Assembly (NCBI GenBank): GCA_964429355.1
Contig: CAYSCH010000164.1
Span: 1 to 19,041, forward strand
Direction of reading: 5' to 3'
DNA length: 19,041 nt
DNA from: JAAYAY01 sp964429355
GTDB taxonomy: Bacteria; Planctomycetota; Planctomycetia; Pirellulales; Thermoguttaceae
The position numbers and the translations under genes are program-made. This document shows, one piece after another, positions 15,773 through 19,041 of this stretch. How positions within the stretch are numbered: the first letter of the stretch is position 1; each line of letters opens with the position of its first letter. The notes under the pieces are model-generated. The model had not been told where the DNA came from, did no database searches, and saw only the letters and a program-made list of their open reading frames with translations.

Positions 15773-18700
15773 ATGACCCTCTGGGATCTCTGTATCAAGC
15801 GTCCTGTGTTCACGGTGATGTTGGTCTCCTCGCCGATTGTGCTGGGGCTGATCGGCCACAGCCGCCTGGGCGTCGATCTGCTGCCCAACGTGGAAATGCC
15901 GATTGTGGTCGTGACCACGACACTGAAGGGTGCCAGCGTCGAGGAAATGGAGACGAGCGTCACCAAGCCGATCGAGCAGATCATCAACACGATCTCCGGT
16001 ATCGACGAGCTGAGGTCCACGACCAAGGAGGGGATCTCGCTGGTTGTGGTGCAGTTCTTACTGGAGAAGGACCGCGACGTGGCGGCGCAGGAAGTCCGCG
16101 ACAAGATCTCGACGATCCTCTCGCAACTGCCGGTCGGCACCGATGCGCCGATCATTGACAAAATCGACCTGAACGCCATGCCGGTCGTGCAGATCGCGGT
16201 GGCCGGCCAGCGCCCGATGCAGGAGATCACGGAGATCACCCGCAAGAAGATCAAAGAGAACCTGGAGACCGTCTCCGGCGTCGGCTCGGTGGTCATGGTG
16301 GGCGGCCGGCAACGGGCGGTGAACATCTATATCGACACGGACAAGTTGACCAGTTGTAGCCTGTCGATCGAGGCCGTGCGTCAGGCCCTGATTCGCCAGA
16401 ACCTGGAGCTGCCCGGAGGACGCGTGGACCAGGGTTCGCGGGAACTGGTGCTACGGACCATGGGCCGTGTGGAGCGGACGGCGGGCTTTCTGGACCTGAT
16501 CGTGGCCAACCAGAACGGTTATCCCGTGCGGATCCGCGACATAGGCCGCGTCGAGGATTCGTTCGAGGAGCCCCGCGGTCTGGCGCGGTTGAACGGCCGC
16601 AACGCCGTCAGCCTGATCGTCCAGAAGCAGTCGGGCTCGAACACGGTGGCGGTCGTCGAGCGGGTGCGGCAGCGATTCGAGCAGCTCAAGCCGTTGTTGC
16701 CCCCGGACATCGAGACGTTTGTGGTCAAAGATCAGTCGCGGTTCATCGTCAATTCGATCCACGAACTGAATTTCCACCTGGTCATTGCCGCGATCCTGGT
16801 GGCGCTGACGATCCTGCTGTTCATCCACGACTGGCGGACGACAGTCATTGCCAGCCTGGCGATCCCCGCCTCGATCATTGCCACGTATGCCTTCATGTAC
16901 TGGCTGGGCTACACCCTGAACAACATGACCATGCTGGGGCTGATCCTGGCGATCGGCATCGTGATCGACGACGCGGTGGTGATCAACGAGAACATCTTCC
17001 GGCACATGGAAGAGCACGGTTCGACGGCGTTGGAGGCGGCCGGGTCGGCGACCAAGGAGATTGCGCTGGCGGTATCGGCGACGACCCTCTCGCTGCTGGT
17101 AATCTTCATCCCGGTGGTCTTTATGGGCGGCATCGTGGGGCGGTTCTTTAACAGCTTCGGTGCCACGGTGGCCTTTGCCATCGCCATGAGCTGGTTCATC
17201 TCGTTCACGATGACGCCGATGCTCTGTTCCCGCTTTCTGCGGCTGAAGAAGAATCACGGCAATACCAAGGACAATCCGCTATGGCGGGTCATCGATGGAA
17301 CGTACGGCTGGATTCTGGGCTGGTCGCTGCGGCATCGCTGGGTGATCGCGGTTGCCACGCTAAGCCTGTTCGTACTGACCTTCTACCTGTTCCGCGTCGT
17401 AGGTTTTGATTTTCTCCCGCGCGACGACCAGAGCGAGTTCGAGGTTGCAGTGACGCTGCCCGAAGGCTACACGCTGGACCGTGCCGATCGCGTGTTTGCG
17501 GAGATCGAGGGCCGACTGGCGAAACTGAAAGGGGTCACCGCCGTGTTCACCACGATCGGCGACACGACCGGCCGCATCTCTCGGGGCCAGGGCGATGTGA
17601 CCACCGGCACGGTTTACGCGAAGCTGCTGGACCTCGAGGAGCGCACTCGCCCCTGGTGGGACTGGAAGTTCTGGTATCTCGCCATCCGGAACCTGCCTGA
17701 AGATGACCCCCGCTATTTTGCGCAGTTCGACGTCCAGCGCGAGGCGCGGAAGATCATGGAGGATTACCCCGAACTCCGCACGGCGGTGCAGGACTCCCAG
17801 GTGATCTCCGCCGCCGGTTTCCGCCAGGCGATGCTCGAGCTCAACCTGCGCGGTCCCGATCTGACCAGGCTCCAGGAGTACTCGGACAAGGTCATGGCCT
17901 GGATGCGGCTGCATCCGGAATACGTGGACATCGACACCAGCCTGTCGCTCCGCAAGCCGGAGCTGCGAGTGAAGATCGACCGGGAAAAAGCCTCCGATCT
18001 GGACATCCCCGTGCAGACCATCGCCTCGACGTTGAACGTGCTGGTGGGAGGCGAGCCGGTGACGAAGTACAAGGAGTTCGACGAGCAGTACGACGTCTGG
18101 CTGCGAGCCGACTTGCCGTTCCGCGACCGGCCGGAGGTGATCGGGCGGCTGATGCTCGACTCGCCCAAGGCGGGCCTCGTCCAGTTGACCAGCCTGGCCA
18201 CTTTGGACCCGGCCAAGGGACCGGCGACCATCGATCGGTTCGGCATGCAGCGGCAAGTGGTCGTAACGGCCAACCTGGAAGGCAACAAGGCGTTGGGCGA
18301 CGCAGTCGAGGAGCTCAGCGCGCTGGTCGAGTCGCTCCAACTGCCTGCCGACTACCGTTACGAATTCATCGGCAAAGCCAAGATGATGGGCCAGTCGAAC
18401 GAGAACTTCCTGATCGCGTTCCTCGCCAGTTTCCTGTTCATGTACATGATCCTGGGGGCCCAGTTCGAGAGCTTCGTGCACCCGATCACGATCCTGCTGG
18501 CTCTCCCACTGACGTTGCCCTTCGCCCTGATTTCGCTGATCCTGCTGCGCACCAATCTGGACATCTACGCCATGTTCGGGCTGTTCATGCTGTTTGGGAT
18601 CGTCAAGAAGAACGGCATCTTGCAGGTGGACTACACCAACGTGCTGCGCGGGCAAGGGCGGCCGCGCGACGAGGCCATCCTGGAGGCCAACCATACGCGG

Positions 18701-19000
18701 CTGCGGCCGATTCTGATGACCACCGTGATGTTGATCGCCGCCATGGTGCCGATCGCCCTGGGCCAGGGGCCCGGGGCCGCAAGCCGCGCCAGCCTGGCCA
18801 AGGTGATCCTGGGCGGGCAGGCCTTGTCGCTCCTGCTCACCCTGCTGGTCACGCCGGTCGCCTATTCATATTGGGACGACGTCAGCCGTCTCTGGTGGCG
18901 TTTCATCGCCTGGGTCACCCACAAACCACGTGTCGTTCCCGCCCCTGAACCAGCCCCGGCTCTGGTCGCGGCCAGCGGCACGGCCCAGCCGCAGCCCTGA
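15773..19000 (+). CDS. RND efflux pump, hydrophobe/amphiphile (HAE1-like) family
   Basis: This 1075-residue inner-membrane pump has the duplicated RND layout: TM1 (about 10-28), a large periplasmic loop, TM2-6 (about 335-480), a second transmembrane start near 525, a second periplasmic loop, and TM8-12 (about 870-1030). The proton-relay residues are visible: D399-D400 in TM4 (GIVIDDAVVINEN) and K946 in TM10 (GIVKKNGIL), equivalent to AcrB D407, D408 and K940. The N-terminus MTLWDLCIKRPVFTVML and GVDLLPNVEMPIV are typical of the family. It would export drugs, lipids or other amphiphiles using the proton gradient, together with the upstream adaptor and an outer-membrane channel not seen in the window. 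The gene is complete. It starts 131 nt after the adaptor stop. Substrates cannot be read from sequence. Confidence 0.95.
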   Translation: MTLWDLCIKRPVFTVMLVSSPIVLGLIGHSRLGVDLLPNVEMPIVVVTTTLKGASVEEMETSVTKPIEQIINTISGIDELRSTTKEGISLVVVQFLLEKDRDVAAQEVRDKISTILSQLPVGTDAPIIDKIDLNAMPVVQIAVAGQRPMQEITEITRKKIKENLETVSGVGSVVMVGGRQRAVNIYIDTDKLTSCSLSIEAVRQALIRQNLELPGGRVDQGSRELVLRTMGRVERTAGFLDLIVANQNGYPVRIRDIGRVEDSFEEPRGLARLNGRNAVSLIVQKQSGSNTVAVVERVRQRFEQLKPLLPPDIETFVVKDQSRFIVNSIHELNFHLVIAAILVALTILLFIHDWRTTVIASLAIPASIIATYAFMYWLGYTLNNMTMLGLILAIGIVIDDAVVINENIFRHMEEHGSTALEAAGSATKEIALAVSATTLSLLVIFIPVVFMGGIVGRFFNSFGATVAFAIAMSWFISFTMTPMLCSRFLRLKKNHGNTKDNPLWRVIDGTYGWILGWSLRHRWVIAVATLSLFVLTFYLFRVVGFDFLPRDDQSEFEVAVTLPEGYTLDRADRVFAEIEGRLAKLKGVTAVFTTIGDTTGRISRGQGDVTTGTVYAKLLDLEERTRPWWDWKFWYLAIRNLPEDDPRYFAQFDVQREARKIMEDYPELRTAVQDSQVISAAGFRQAMLELNLRGPDLTRLQEYSDKVMAWMRLHPEYVDIDTSLSLRKPELRVKIDREKASDLDIPVQTIASTLNVLVGGEPVTKYKEFDEQYDVWLRADLPFRDRPEVIGRLMLDSPKAGLVQLTSLATLDPAKGPATIDRFGMQRQVVVTANLEGNKALGDAVEELSALVESLQLPADYRYEFIGKAKMMGQSNENFLIAFLASFLFMYMILGAQFESFVHPITILLALPLTLPFALISLILLRTNLDIYAMFGLFMLFGIVKKNGILQVDYTNVLRGQGRPRDEAILEANHTRLRPILMTTVMLIAAMVPIALGQGPGAASRASLAKVILGGQALSLLLTLLVTPVAYSYWDDVSRLWWRFIAWVTHKPRVVPAPEPAPALVAASGTAQPQP

Positions 19001-19041
19001 ATCCCCAGCAACCCGGAACGAGATGATTCAGCAGTGACGAA

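Noticed and set aside
17360..18694. Antisense open frame across the RND gene
   Set aside because: It is a mirror of strongly conserved RND coding sequence and rich in Gln/His/Arg, typical of shadow frames.
1..19041. CRISPR arrays, tRNA or rRNA genes, insertion sequences, prophage or integrase
   Set aside because: I looked for regular repeats, cloverleaf-like runs, transposase text and terminal inverted repeats and saw none.

Overview
The window is GC-rich, gene-dense bacterial DNA, probably from a Planctomycetota or related PVC-group genome. That placement rests on the very large secreted glycoside hydrolases with accessory beta-domains and on overall gene style; no marker gene in the window settles it. 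A block matching the Illumina P5 adapter inside the enolase gene suggests a short-read, probably metagenomic, assembly.

Layout. (1) 37-4025, minus strand: a complete sulfate ABC-importer operon in the order sbp, cysT, cysW, cysA, with a lipoprotein-type binding protein. Spacings are 4 nt and 14 nt, then a 4-bp GTGA overlap. A small unrecognised ORF (4113-4355) lies just upstream on the same strand. (2) 4356-5124: about 770 bp with no convincing gene, holding one CRP/FNR-like palindrome. (3) 5125-6640, minus strand: enolase behind a fluoride (crcB-motif) riboswitch. Its stems, pseudoknot, antiterminator and terminator can all be paired by eye. Residues 310-321 of the enolase are replaced, at constant length, by translated adapter-like sequence, which removes one Mg2+ ligand. 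(4) 6805-13402, plus strand: a sigma70-like promoter and two large exported glycoside hydrolases, a GH127-type beta-L-arabinofuranosidase relative and a GH2-type enzyme. The GH2 barrel is split by a ~170-190-residue inserted domain. (5) 13430-19000, plus strand: a TetR regulator behind a near-perfect promoter and a palindromic operator, followed by a membrane-fusion protein and an HAE1-like RND pump. No outer-membrane channel gene is seen before the window ends.

How they work together. The cys operon imports sulfate for assimilation. The enolase leader should raise glycolytic enolase when fluoride, an enolase inhibitor, accumulates. The GH pair probably removes arabinose and another sugar from complex glycans outside the cytoplasm. 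The TetR-MFP-RND set is a typical self-regulated efflux locus. The most distinctive findings are the fully readable fluoride switch on eno, the adapter-like block inside that gene, and the split-barrel GH2.
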